A stretch of 64,000 bases of DNA from the NCBI GenBank assembly GCA_036336795.1, contig JAYZFL010000011.1:1-64000 (forward strand). The letters run 5' to 3'. Below are positions 50,792 to 59,862 of the stretch, one piece after another. Made by a program: the position numbers and the translations under genes. The first letter of the stretch is position 1. Every line of letters begins with the position of its first letter. The notes below the pieces were generated by a model. That model saw only the letters and a program-made list of their open reading frames with translations. It was not told the DNA's origin and searched no databases. The DNA comes from UBA822 sp036336795. Lineage in GTDB: Bacteria > Gemmatimonadota > Gemmatimonadetes > Longimicrobiales > Gaopeijiaceae.

Positions 50792-52636
50792 ATGGATCGA
50801 ATCTCCAATCCCGCAGATCTTCCTGAGAGTACTCTTACCGATCTATTCTTGGGTGCGATTGATCGTCACGGTGACCACCTGGCGTACCGCTACTTCGCTG
50901 ATTCAGGGGATGACCTCACCGATCTGGGTTTCCGTGATATCTATCAATTCGTGAGGGCTGCCACGGCGGGACTCACTGCCCTCGGACTGTCCCGTGGGGA
51001 CAAGGTGGCGATCCTCTCGGAAAACCGATGGGAGTGGGCCGTATCCGACTTCGCTTGCCTTTGCTCCGGTGTGCTTGACGTCCCCATCTACAGTACGCTG
51101 ACTGTATCCCAGACTGCGTATATCGTCGACAACTCCCAGGCTCGGCTGCTGTTCGTCTCCACGAGCGAGCAGGTAAAGAAGGCTAAAGCCGTCAGGCGCC
51201 AGCTTGGTGCAGACATCAAGATCGTGGCTTACGACAGATTGGAGTTTCCTTCGGAAGGGGTCATCTCGTGGGAGGAGTTCCTGGCCCCGGGCTGGGTAAT
51301 CACAGAGACTGACGAAGAGCACTTCAGAGTCACGGCCGGTCAAGCTCGTCCCGATGATGTCGCCACTATTCTCTACACGTCTGGGACGACTGGCGATCCG
51401 AAAGGTGTAATGCTCACTCACAACAATCTTGCGAGCAATGTGACGGCGGTTCGGCGTGTGATTCCGTCGATGGAAGACGACATTTCTCTCGTTTTCCTGC
51501 CCCTGTCCCACGTGCTTCAGCGGATGGTCTCCTACCTACACTTCGCGGAAGGTACAACCCAGGATTTTGCACATTCGATGGACACTGTCGCGCACGACCT
51601 CACAGTCGTGAGACCCAGTGTCGTTACATCGGTGCCACGCCTCTATGAGAAAGTGTACAACAGGGTAATGGGGGCAGAGGGGCTCAAGAAGAAGCTTGTA
51701 CAGTGGTCCCGAAAAGTGGGTGACGAATGGGCGGAGGAGACGTTGGCGGGACATTCGCTCAGCGTTGTGCTGAGGTTAAAATACGGCATCGCAGATTTGC
51801 TGGTGTTCAGAAAAATTCGTAAGGCTGTCGGTGGGCGCATCCGATATTTCGTGAGCGGAGGTGCCCCCCTTGCTCCGGATATCAACCTCTTCTTCTTCTC
51901 CGCCGGAGTCTGGATTTTCGAAGGTTACGGCCTCACGGAAACCAGCCCGGTGACTAATTGCAACACCTTCGAAGATTTCAAGATCGGGACCGTGGGGAAG
52001 CCCATCCCGGGCACGGAGATCGGTATCGGGGAAAACGGAGAAATTCTAGTTCGAGGGCCCCAGGTCATGAAGGGGTACTACAACCTTCATGAACAGACTG
52101 CGAAGGTGTTGGATCCGGGGGGCTGGTTCCACACTGGGGATGTGGGAGAGATCGATGAGGACGGGTTTCTCACGATAACGGATCGAATCAAGGACATCAT
52201 CGTCACTGCCGGGGGGAAGAATGTGGCTCCCCAACCTATCGAGAATCTCCTGAAGACCAATAACTACATTGAGCAGGCGGTGATGATCGGGGATCGCAGA
52301 CCTTTTTGCGTCCTGCTAGTGGTCCCGAGTTTTACGAATATTGAGTCATGGGCCCGCAAGGTCGGACTCGACGTGACTGATCGGACGGCGCTCCTGGGTC
52401 AAAGAGAAGTACAAGATTTGATGGAGGGACAGATTCTCGATCAACTGGAGGAGTTGGCCCGTTATGAGACCCCGAAAAAAATCGGCCTTCTAGAATCTCC
52501 TTTCACGATCGAAAACGGTGCGCTCACACCGACTCAAAAGGTGAAAAGAAGTACCGTTGAGAGTCAGTACAGGAAGATTATCGATGCCTTCTATCTCAGG
52601 GAAAACATGGATCAGACGGTCTTCGTCGAGCCATGA
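50792..52636 (+). CDS. Long-chain acyl-CoA ligase (AMP-binding)
   Basis: 614 residues. Activates fatty acids to acyl-CoA via acyl-AMP. P-loop-like ILYTSGTTGDPKG (193-205), A4/A5 motif EGYGLTETSPV, TGDVGEIDEDGFLTITDRIKDII near 440-465, and the C-terminal Lys in PTQKVKR. The size and the KKLVQWSRKVGDEWAEE region match the FadD15/long-chain type. The cutA gene starts four bases before its stop. Confidence 0.94.
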   Translation: MDRISNPADLPESTLTDLFLGAIDRHGDHLAYRYFADSGDDLTDLGFRDIYQFVRAATAGLTALGLSRGDKVAILSENRWEWAVSDFACLCSGVLDVPIYSTLTVSQTAYIVDNSQARLLFVSTSEQVKKAKAVRRQLGADIKIVAYDRLEFPSEGVISWEEFLAPGWVITETDEEHFRVTAGQARPDDVATILYTSGTTGDPKGVMLTHNNLASNVTAVRRVIPSMEDDISLVFLPLSHVLQRMVSYLHFAEGTTQDFAHSMDTVAHDLTVVRPSVVTSVPRLYEKVYNRVMGAEGLKKKLVQWSRKVGDEWAEETLAGHSLSVVLRLKYGIADLLVFRKIRKAVGGRIRYFVSGGAPLAPDINLFFFSAGVWIFEGYGLTETSPVTNCNTFEDFKIGTVGKPIPGTEIGIGENGEILVRGPQVMKGYYNLHEQTAKVLDPGGWFHTGDVGEIDEDGFLTITDRIKDIIVTAGGKNVAPQPIENLLKTNNYIEQAVMIGDRRPFCVLLVVPSFTNIESWARKVGLDVTDRTALLGQREVQDLMEGQILDQLEELARYETPKKIGLLESPFTIENGALTPTQKVKRSTVESQYRKIIDAFYLRENMDQTVFVEP

Positions 52637-52989
52637 GTGAAGCCACAGACATCGTCTCCGTCTTCGTCACGGCGCCGGATAAGGAGATGGCTATTAGACT
52701 GGCGCGCCGCGTTGTCGAGGAGCGGATCGCAGCTTGTGGAAATGTGATTCCCCATGTCACTTCGGTTTATGAGTGGAACGAGGAAATTAGGGAAGATGAG
52801 GAGGTTCTACTTATCCTGAAGACAAGCGGGAGTTGCGTGGCGTCACTCATAACGCGACTTGCTGAACTTCACTCGTATGAGACTCCTGAAATCTTGGTCC
52901 TTCCCGTCGAAGGAGGAAGTGAAGCCTACCTGACGTGGGTCAGTGAATGCACTTCAGTGGAGGCTGCCGATAACCGAACAGAATGCTAA
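52633..52989 (+). CDS. cutA: Divalent-cation tolerance protein CutA
   Basis: 118 residues, slightly over the usual 105-115. FVTAPDKEMAIRLARRVVEERIAACGNVIPHVTSVYEW and YETPEILVLPVEGGSEAYLTWV are the family's core. CutA forms trimers related to PII proteins and binds metal; the physiological role is unclear. The ATG overlaps the stop of the acyl-CoA ligase gene (ATGA). Confidence 0.94.
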   Translation: MSEATDIVSVFVTAPDKEMAIRLARRVVEERIAACGNVIPHVTSVYEWNEEIREDEEVLLILKTSGSCVASLITRLAELHSYETPEILVLPVEGGSEAYLTWVSECTSVEAADNRTEC

Positions 52990-53109
52990 GCGGCCTTCGG
53001 ATAGAGCACCCGAGAGTCTGCCCGATGTTCAGGGGCCCTGGGAAGATCTGGGATCCTCTATACCACAATAATGCGCTGATCTACCAGAACTGAGCCGAAG
53101 AGTTATCCA

Positions 53110-53598
53110 TTGCTTAATGCCATAAAATCTTTTTTTGGAGCCACCATGGTTCCAGTGTCCCAGGAGGATACGATCGACGATGCGGAAGTACGCCTCGCCG
53201 CGTGCGCGCTACTCATCGAGATTGCCCATGCGGACGAAGATTTTACGGAGGACGAGAGGCAGCACCTCGCGTCTGCTATTCGCAGGCAATACGGTTTGGA
53301 CGGAGAGCAGGCCGAAGAGCTGATCAGCTTGGCGGAAGAAGCCCAATCGACTGCTGTAGACCTCTGGCAGTTTACTAAACTCATCAAATCAACTTACTCA
53401 ATCGGCCAGAAGATGGTTCTGTTAGAGGTCATGTGGGGCCTTGTATATTCGGACGGAGAGCTGTCGAGTCACGAGGAATCACTAATGCGACGGGTTTGTG
53501 GTCTTTTGGACCTCGCACCCGGGTTCCTGGCAGACGTGAGAAAGAGAGTGCAGGGCACGGGCGACGAGGGAGAGGGGAGGGATGTTGGGAGAGATTAG
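53110..53598 (+). CDS. TerB-family protein
   Basis: 162 residues, starting with TTG (LNAIKSFFG follows) behind GAAGAG. TerB fold: VRLAACALLIEIAHADEDFTEDERQHL and VMWGLVYSDGELSSHEESLMRRVCGLLDL, each with the acidic D-x-D/E-x-F-x-x-x-E pattern that binds metal in the tellurite-resistance TerB/DjlA-like family. In most bacteria such proteins act in membrane stress. Small membrane genes follow. Confidence 0.85.
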   Translation: MLNAIKSFFGATMVPVSQEDTIDDAEVRLAACALLIEIAHADEDFTEDERQHLASAIRRQYGLDGEQAEELISLAEEAQSTAVDLWQFTKLIKSTYSIGQKMVLLEVMWGLVYSDGELSSHEESLMRRVCGLLDLAPGFLADVRKRVQGTGDEGEGRDVGRD

Positions 53599-53681
53599 CT
53601 TCGGCCCCTATTGTAGGCGCACCGACTGGAGGACATATTGAGCCGGTCCGACATAATGACAACCTAAAGAACCCGGGGCTC

Positions 53682-53828
53682 ATGGATTTTCTTCCAGGTG
53701 GCTACAACTTCATCCACGTCGTGTTCTGGTCCGTTGTCGGACTCGTTGCTGTGGGTACTAACGCGGTGGCAATAATCCTTGCCACCGGATTGGCTCTCCT
53801 GTTATTCGAGTCCGTCGGGAAGGAATAG
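53682..53828 (+). CDS. Small 48-residue membrane protein
   Basis: One long hydrophobic stretch (FIHVVFWSVVGLVAVGTNAVAIILATGLALLLF) with a short acidic tail (ESVGKE). GGGG lies upstream of the ATG. No homologue recognised. It sits between the TerB gene and another small membrane gene on the same strand, so a shared transcript is plausible. Confidence 0.5.
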   Translation: MDFLPGGYNFIHVVFWSVVGLVAVGTNAVAIILATGLALLLFESVGKE

Positions 53829-53874
53829 GGAGCCACCCAGGTCCCGAGCTAACACTCTTGGCTGTCGAATAGGC

Positions 53875-54156
53875 ATGGTCCTCTTTCTCAAGATTGTCGG
53901 TGGGTTAGCAGCCCTGGTACTTGGTATCTATCTGGGAATGGGGCGTTACACGCAGACCAACGACGAGATTGCGGCACGCCTCGGAAGTGGTAAGCCCCGG
54001 AAAGCCAAGCGACACTTCATTTGGCTAAATTTCCTCAAGACGGATGAACGAGCTTCGGATCGTCGACGAGGGCAGCGAGGATCTAGGTTCAAGACCGCTG
54101 TGGCTCGTGACTCCGAGAGCGATTCAGTAACTGAACCGGGCGGCGAGTCTCACTAA
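53875..54156 (+). CDS. Small membrane-anchored protein, unknown
   Basis: 93 residues. One N-terminal transmembrane helix (VLFLKIVGGLAALVLGIYLGMG), then a basic stretch (GSGKPRKAKRHFIWLNF) and an acidic, Ser-rich tail. No domain recognised. Its end overlaps the convergent DUF445 gene by four bases. Confidence 0.55.
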   Translation: MVLFLKIVGGLAALVLGIYLGMGRYTQTNDEIAARLGSGKPRKAKRHFIWLNFLKTDERASDRRRGQRGSRFKTAVARDSESDSVTEPGGESH

Positions 54157-55721
54157 GGTAGAATCGTGTTAAGGATCACGAGTACGACGCCGATGAATCC
54201 GCCTAAAATATAACCCAGTCGTACTATGATGCGGAGTTCTTTGTGAGTGACCCTCCGCACCAACTCCTCCATCTTCTCTGGTGGGAACTCTAGGACCTTC
54301 CGCTCTACTCGTCCTGCCACGTCGATTTGCTGAATGACCGAAGGCATTTGCGTTTGTAGCCATTCCCAGACGGGGTCACCGAGGGCTTCCTCAAGCTTGT
54401 GAGCAGCTTCCTCTGGGAGCCAATTCGCAGGAATTCCCACGGGTCGGTCCATCAGGGAGGAAGAAAGCCGATCGGCCACCTCGCGGAAGAGGGTGCTGGC
54501 GGCCTCGGTCCTCGCGCTGCTCACAAGCCATTCCGTCACCCTTTCAGGAGGGATCCGTTCGAATATTTCGCCCCAAGTGCGAGCTCCAACCTCCTCCAAG
54601 CCGATCTCTAACTTCTCCACCAAGAACCCTCGTGAAATCGGGTCTTGGGCTAGGTCAACGATCCAAGTAGAGATCGTTCGCCGAGCCGAAACAACACTTT
54701 CGTCATCCGGCTCTCCCAGTACGGACGCTACGGGTCGTCGAAGGAAGTCGACGATAGCATCGTTGATGCCCCGGGCCATCGCATCCTGCATCGCGGGGTC
54801 CTGAAGCATCTCCGATAGCTTTTCCGCACCCTCTTCCTCGATGGTGTCAAGAACCTTATCCACAGACGATTCGGTGATGATGAGCTTCGCGACGACGCGT
54901 TGATGGAATTTCAGATCCCCAAGAAATTGATGAATGAGGTCATGGATGAAGACCTCGAACTTGGAGCGTGCCTCATCGTCCTCAAGGATCGATCCAAGGC
55001 GTTGAATCGCGAGAGGAAGGTAGGCTGCGGTACCCTTTTCTACGGCGCCAACAAGGCCGAGCGGAAGCACTTCTTCGAACGTGCGGCTGGGGTCCAACAA
55101 CTTCAGCGTCGCACGTCGCAGATAGTCATCGATCGCCTGACTGAAATCATTACTATTCAGGCCATCGGAGAGCCATTCCTCGACTGCTTCGGAAATAGCA
55201 CTTTCACGAGCCGGGGTTAGTATACCGGCGACGGGCTCCTGGGTGATGGACTGGACGATCTCACCGGTCCGGTGGGAGAGCGTCTCGGCAAACCGGTCTG
55301 AGTGCAAATATTCGTGAAAACGCGCCAGTGCGAACTCTTGTACATTTTCCAGCACGTCCTCGGTCTGAGCACGCATTCGATCAGGAATGAGGTCCCGCAG
55401 AGCACCGCGCTCGGTATTCAGAATTCCGTCCAGAAACCCTGAAAGTCGTTTATCGAATGCTGTCCGAAAGGTTTGATCCCGGAACATTTGCTTAAGGTCT
55501 TCAGGAGTCAGGAGACGTGTGCCGACCGTTCGCCCGATCGTTGCTGCCAAACGGTTTTGATTCTTAGGGATTGCTCCTTGGAGAAACTTGATGCTTCGTT
55601 TTCCCAAGCGAGGGGGTTCATAGGGATGAAAGAGCATCCAGATGGCGACCGAGTTGGTAACCCCCCCTGCCATAGCTCCAAATATTATGGTGACGATGGC
55701 GCGGATCAGTTCGTCGGGCAT
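54153..55721 (-). CDS. DUF445 family membrane protein
   Basis: 522 residues. N-terminal membrane helix with GAMAGGVTNSVAIWMLFHPYEPPRLG, the DUF445/YheB hallmark, followed by LQGAIPKNQNRLAATIGRTVGTRLLTPEDL; a long helical region (about 60-480); and a C-terminal helix (IVRLGYILGGFIGVVLVILNTIL). Function of the family is unknown; membrane topology suggests envelope. Start ATG at 55721, 14 bp after the lipoprotein gene stop. Confidence 0.9.
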   Translation of the reverse strand: MPDELIRAIVTIIFGAMAGGVTNSVAIWMLFHPYEPPRLGKRSIKFLQGAIPKNQNRLAATIGRTVGTRLLTPEDLKQMFRDQTFRTAFDKRLSGFLDGILNTERGALRDLIPDRMRAQTEDVLENVQEFALARFHEYLHSDRFAETLSHRTGEIVQSITQEPVAGILTPARESAISEAVEEWLSDGLNSNDFSQAIDDYLRRATLKLLDPSRTFEEVLPLGLVGAVEKGTAAYLPLAIQRLGSILEDDEARSKFEVFIHDLIHQFLGDLKFHQRVVAKLIITESSVDKVLDTIEEEGAEKLSEMLQDPAMQDAMARGINDAIVDFLRRPVASVLGEPDDESVVSARRTISTWIVDLAQDPISRGFLVEKLEIGLEEVGARTWGEIFERIPPERVTEWLVSSARTEAASTLFREVADRLSSSLMDRPVGIPANWLPEEAAHKLEEALGDPVWEWLQTQMPSVIQQIDVAGRVERKVLEFPPEKMEELVRRVTHKELRIIVRLGYILGGFIGVVLVILNTILP

Positions 55722-55735
55722 AACTTCGTCCCCGC

Positions 55736-56668
55736 TCAGTGCTGTACGTAGCGCACGAGTCCTCTCACATCGAGCGTGTCTCCACTTATGACAAGTAGTC
55801 CGGCGACCTGGAAGAGACCATTGACGGGGAATAGCGGCCCTTCACTCTCGCCGACTTGGAGATCCATTCCGATACTGCGGAGTGTAATTTGGAGGCCTCC
55901 GTGGGTGGACCGGATCCTCCAGCCTACCGGAATATCTTGGTGAGCCTCCTCGGAGAATCGCAACGAGGTCCACTCTAAATTTACTTCAGGCCATCGAAAC
56001 TCCTCGTCCCCTCTCCGTCCCCATGCGGTATGGTTGGGCGACACGCCTGTGGATTCGATGACAATTGCCAAACGTTCCGGGCCCGTGAGGAACATCCATT
56101 CTCCGGGGCGCGGACTGTCTTTGAGTTGGACTCGATTCATGTCCATGACCATACCCTCGACACGGAGATTTCCGAAGAGAGCAGTTCCTCGGTGCACACG
56201 GAATGTCTCTCCATGGCTTCCACTCCAATCGGACATTCCTTCACCGAGGATCACCTCCAGTTGCCTAGTTCCTTCCTCGAAGACAATTCGCTCGAGGAGG
56301 TCGCCGGGACCAATCACGAGATTCATGGGATCTCTCGGGTGGACACGAAACGGAGTCCGAGTGGGTGGAGAATCCCAACGGTCGGTGAAAAACAGTTCCC
56401 AGAGTCCGGCGCGAGCGAGCCAGCCTTCCGCGGTTCGCTCTACCCCTTTTTCTAATGTTGAGGCCCGAAAGAGCCATGGGACTAGGATTAGGCTGTCCGT
56501 GCCCGTTGTCATGAACACAATGTTGCGTTCGTATAATCGGTTATCGGGCTGCGGATCGGGAATCGTATTGAGTTGTGGACGGGATGTGGAAATACTTTGA
56601 GGTTGCACCTGCCTGTCGCAGGCGACAACAACTGTTATCAGGACGACCAGAATCGTTGCGGCCCTCAT
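55736..56668 (-). CDS. Lipoprotein, unknown
   Basis: 310 residues with a clear lipobox VVAC (Cys17). The remainder is strand-rich: LILVPWLFRASTLEKGVERTAEGWL, ELFFTDRWDSPPTRTPFRVHP, TRQLEVILGEGMSDWSGSHGETF, GEWMFLTGPERLAIVIEST, and a final VRYVQH. Paired beta-barrel halves would fit a lipocalin-like or carotenoid-hydratase-like fold, but no motif proves it. Its ATG overlaps the stop of the DUF1499 gene by four bases. Confidence 0.65.
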   Translation of the reverse strand: MRAATILVVLITVVVACDRQVQPQSISTSRPQLNTIPDPQPDNRLYERNIVFMTTGTDSLILVPWLFRASTLEKGVERTAEGWLARAGLWELFFTDRWDSPPTRTPFRVHPRDPMNLVIGPGDLLERIVFEEGTRQLEVILGEGMSDWSGSHGETFRVHRGTALFGNLRVEGMVMDMNRVQLKDSPRPGEWMFLTGPERLAIVIESTGVSPNHTAWGRRGDEEFRWPEVNLEWTSLRFSEEAHQDIPVGWRIRSTHGGLQITLRSIGMDLQVGESEGPLFPVNGLFQVAGLLVISGDTLDVRGLVRYVQH

Positions 56669-57102
56669 CGGTGACCTAAAGTCAATGCCACCGCATCTTT
56701 CGGGTCGATGATAGTTCCTTTTCCCGCTCCGAGTAGCTTGTCTAGGCGAACGAGGAAGCGTCCGATGCGACGGGTGTTCACACCGAGATCATAACGATTC
56801 TTGATGGATTGAGACTGTAGATCCACGCGAGTCAAAGCGTTCTCGTCCAAAAGAACTCTAATTTCGACGTCATCCTTGAATCGGAACACCGCAGTAGTAC
56901 AACGAACTTGGATAAGTCCTTCTATATCATCGGTTTGGAGTAGCTCCCAACGATTCCAAGTTGTGACCAACTCTAAGCAGGCAAGCCAAACTTGATTAAA
57001 TGGAATGGCGTAGGTTCGGCCCAACAGACGGGGGTCGTCGGACCATGGATCTGTCTCGGTCCGGTTTCGGGTAGTGGCTGACCCGGCGCGTTCGTCTCGC
57101 AA
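56665..57102 (-). CDS. DUF1499 family protein
   Basis: 145 residues. The segment IPFNQVWLACLELVTTWNRWELLQTDDIEGLIQ, then RFKDDVEIRVL, TRVDLQSQS and DLGVNTRRIGRFLVRLDKLL, is the DUF1499 pattern. Function unknown; usually exported or membrane-linked elsewhere, though no signal is seen here. First gene of a leftward unit DUF1499-lipoprotein-DUF445 with overlapping ends. Confidence 0.82.
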   Translation of the reverse strand: MRDERAGSATTRNRTETDPWSDDPRLLGRTYAIPFNQVWLACLELVTTWNRWELLQTDDIEGLIQVRCTTAVFRFKDDVEIRVLLDENALTRVDLQSQSIKNRYDLGVNTRRIGRFLVRLDKLLGAGKGTIIDPKDAVALTLGHR

Positions 57103-57375
57103 GCGGTCAGCACCCCGGCTTATATCGGATGACGACCGTGGTTTGAATTGTGCTGACCACGTTGAACCGAGGGGTCCCCACCAAGGTCTGAGCCTCCATT
57201 TCGACGGCAGAGCTTGCTTCTGCCTCGTCCGACGCCACCAGCGTCGTGAGAAAGCAGCGGATCACATTCCCTCTCAATGCAGATAGAGGAGTTGTTCGGC
57301 AGCGAATGTCTTGACCCGCGCCCGAGGCTAGTGTTCCACGGTTGCCAATTGCCGGTGGTTGACCGGTTCGGTAAT

Positions 57376-58392
57376 GTGCGTTCCGTGAAAGCGATAATCC
57401 CTCTTGCCGGAAAAGGCACCCGACTACGACCCCATACGCTCCTTACCCCTAAACCGTTGATTCGCGTGGCAGGCCGGCCCCTCATCAGTTACATACTTGA
57501 TGACCTCATCCAATTTGGAGTCGGCGAAATAGTGTTCGTCGTCGGCTATTTACGTGGGACGATCGAAAGTTACGTGGCGGAAGCCTACCCGAGTGTTCGG
57601 GCTCACTATGTAGTGCAGGAGGTGCAGAACGGCACGGCCGGGGCTGTGAAGATGGCGGAGCCATACGTCAATGAAGACATTCTGATTCTTTTCCCCGATA
57701 CACTCTTTGATGCCGACCTTACTCTAATAAAGAGTGCGTCAGAGACTACCTCGGGAATCATCTGGGCGAAGGAGGTTGAGGACTACCAACGCTATGGAGT
57801 GATTCTCACGGATGACAATGGTCACATGATCAGAATCGTCGAAAAGCCATCCGAGCCCGTTTCGAAGCTTGCCAACATCGGACTCTATTACATGAATGAT
57901 TGGCGCGGGCTATTCGAAGGGATCCATCACACGCTCGCTGTGGCACCTGGGCCAGCGGGCGAGTTTTATCTGACCGATGCATTCCAATACATGGTGGATT
58001 CAGGTGCGAAGATACAAGTGGCGCCGGTGGAATCCTGGCATGACTGCGGAAAGCTAGAGACTCTTCTGGAGACCAATCATCATCTTCTGGAAAAAGGAAG
58101 AAGCGGCGTCTCGGACTCGGCACTTATGGAAAACTCTACGCTGAATGGCAGGGTCCGAATTGAGGATGGAGCTGTGGTTCGGAACTCGCTGCTGGGTCCA
58201 AATGTCACCGTCGAAAAAGGAGCTACCGTGGAGCGCTCGACCCTTGTGGATACTATTGCGGCCTCGGATACGGTCATCGAGGATTCGGAACTACACCACT
58301 CGCTTTTGGGTTCGGAGTCGAAGGTCCGGGGTTATCGTGGGCAACTCAGCGTAGGCGACCACTCGATAGTTGTCGGCAACGAGGACCGATAA
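57376..58392 (+). CDS. Sugar nucleotidyltransferase with C-terminal hexapeptide repeats
   Basis: 338 residues from a GTG at 57376 (GTG at 57385 also possible). The nucleotide-binding motif AGKGTRLRPHTLLTPKPL (about 11-28) and GEFYLTDAFQYMVDSG are those of glucose-1-phosphate thymidylyl/uridylyltransferases. Residues after about 250 (LMENSTLNGRVRIEDGAVVRNSLLGPNVTVEKGATVERSTLV in parts) form a left-handed beta-helix. Substrate is uncertain: RmlA-long and archaeal-type bifunctional enzymes share this layout. No rml neighbours. Confidence 0.88.
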   Translation: MRSVKAIIPLAGKGTRLRPHTLLTPKPLIRVAGRPLISYILDDLIQFGVGEIVFVVGYLRGTIESYVAEAYPSVRAHYVVQEVQNGTAGAVKMAEPYVNEDILILFPDTLFDADLTLIKSASETTSGIIWAKEVEDYQRYGVILTDDNGHMIRIVEKPSEPVSKLANIGLYYMNDWRGLFEGIHHTLAVAPGPAGEFYLTDAFQYMVDSGAKIQVAPVESWHDCGKLETLLETNHHLLEKGRSGVSDSALMENSTLNGRVRIEDGAVVRNSLLGPNVTVEKGATVERSTLVDTIAASDTVIEDSELHHSLLGSESKVRGYRGQLSVGDHSIVVGNEDR

Positions 58393-58498
58393 GGCCCACC
58401 GTCGCTGCACCTTTGGCAACGCTCCGTTGTAAGCTTACCTTTGATCCCACTAGTTCAAGTAGCTTAGCAGTACGTCAGAGGCCCTCGGACGGGCGACC

Positions 58499-59734
58499 AT
58501 GGACGAGCAGGACCTCATCCACGACTGGAACAAAGAGGGCGCAGACGCGTTCGAGTGGGATTCCCTTTCCGGGATCCAGCTAAACGACGAGACGCTCCGC
58601 GACGGACTCCAGAACCCATCCGTCGTAGATCCCCGTATCGAAGACAAGATCGAACTCCTCCACCTCATGGACGAGCTAGGGATTCATACCGCCAACGTGG
58701 GGCTTCCTGGCGCGGGTCCGAGAGCTGTCGATTCTGCCGTGGCCCTGGTCCGAGAAATAGTCGATTCCGGGCTGTCGATCTCGGCGAACTGTGCGGCGAG
58801 GACTCTTGTAGCCGACGTGCGTCCGATTGTAGAAATTTCACAGGACGCAGGAATCCCGATCGAGGCATGCACCTTCATCGGCAGCTCACCGATCCGGCAG
58901 TTCGCTGAGGGCTGGACCCTCGAGGATCTACTTCAGATATCCGAGAAGGCTGTCACATTTGCTGTGGCGGAAGAACTCCCCGTAATGTTTGTGACCGAAG
59001 ACACGGTGAGAGCTCGACCTGATACCCTTAAAGCCCTCTATGGCCACGCGATCGAGTGGGGAGTGGGTCGTCTTTGCGTGGCAGACACCGTGGGACATGC
59101 GACTCCCGACGGTGTTACGGCACTTATTAGGTTTGTGATCGACGAGATCATCAAGCCGTCGGGCGCGGCGGTCGGAGTGGATTGGCACGGTCACCGAGAT
59201 CGGGGATTAGGGCTCCCGAACGCACTCGCCGCAGTTAAGGCGGGCGCCACGCGCATCCATGGAACTGCTCTCGGCGTCGGAGAACGTGTGGGTAACGTCG
59301 AGATGGATCTGCTCCTCGTAAACCTCAAACTTTTGGGTGTCCACGATGCTGATCTCACGCGACTGCCGGACTACTGCAGTTTAGCAGCTGATGCTTGTCA
59401 AATACCGATTGCGAGTAGCTATCCGGTAGTGGGTCGCGATGCCTTCCGGACGGGGAGTGGAGTCCATGCCTCTGCCATCGTCAAGGCCAAGGCGAAGGGT
59501 CATTCGTGGCTGGCTGACCGGATCTACTCGGGGATACCGGCTGCAATGGTGGGCCGTGTGCAAGAGATCGAGGTCGGTCCGTTTTCCGGCCTCTCGAACG
59601 TAAAGGCTTGGCTCGGGTCGCACGGCTACGACCCTACGGATCCGGAGGCCTGTCGTATCCTCTACGACGCGGCAAAGTTGGCGGATCACACGCTGACTCA
59701 CGACGAGATTCAATCTCTCCTCGAAGGAAGTTGA
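58499..59734 (+). CDS. HMG-lyase-like aldolase family (2-isopropylmalate synthase-like)
   Basis: 411 residues. DETLRDGLQNP (30-40) is the metal and catalytic Arg-Asp motif of the LeuA/homocitrate synthase/HMG-CoA lyase family; VDWHGHRDRGLG (about 222) supplies the metal His pair and GTALGVGERVGNVEMD the Gly-rich loop. The RDGLQN form is closer to HMG-CoA lyase while the remainder (RTGSGVHASAIVK) resembles 2-isopropylmalate and homocitrate synthases. It lacks the LeuA regulatory domain, so feedback control by leucine is unlikely. Substrate undecided. Confidence 0.85.
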   Translation: MDEQDLIHDWNKEGADAFEWDSLSGIQLNDETLRDGLQNPSVVDPRIEDKIELLHLMDELGIHTANVGLPGAGPRAVDSAVALVREIVDSGLSISANCAARTLVADVRPIVEISQDAGIPIEACTFIGSSPIRQFAEGWTLEDLLQISEKAVTFAVAEELPVMFVTEDTVRARPDTLKALYGHAIEWGVGRLCVADTVGHATPDGVTALIRFVIDEIIKPSGAAVGVDWHGHRDRGLGLPNALAAVKAGATRIHGTALGVGERVGNVEMDLLLVNLKLLGVHDADLTRLPDYCSLAADACQIPIASSYPVVGRDAFRTGSGVHASAIVKAKAKGHSWLADRIYSGIPAAMVGRVQEIEVGPFSGLSNVKAWLGSHGYDPTDPEACRILYDAAKLADHTLTHDEIQSLLEGS

Positions 59735-59862
59735 GGGAAATGGACGATCTTTTGGCTACGATGCTAACATCGAAAATCGCTGAGTAACCTAGTGAGAAAC
59801 GGACGCTTCCGGCGCTGAGCCGACAGGCGAACTGATCTCCCCACAGCAAGTCTGACCGACAT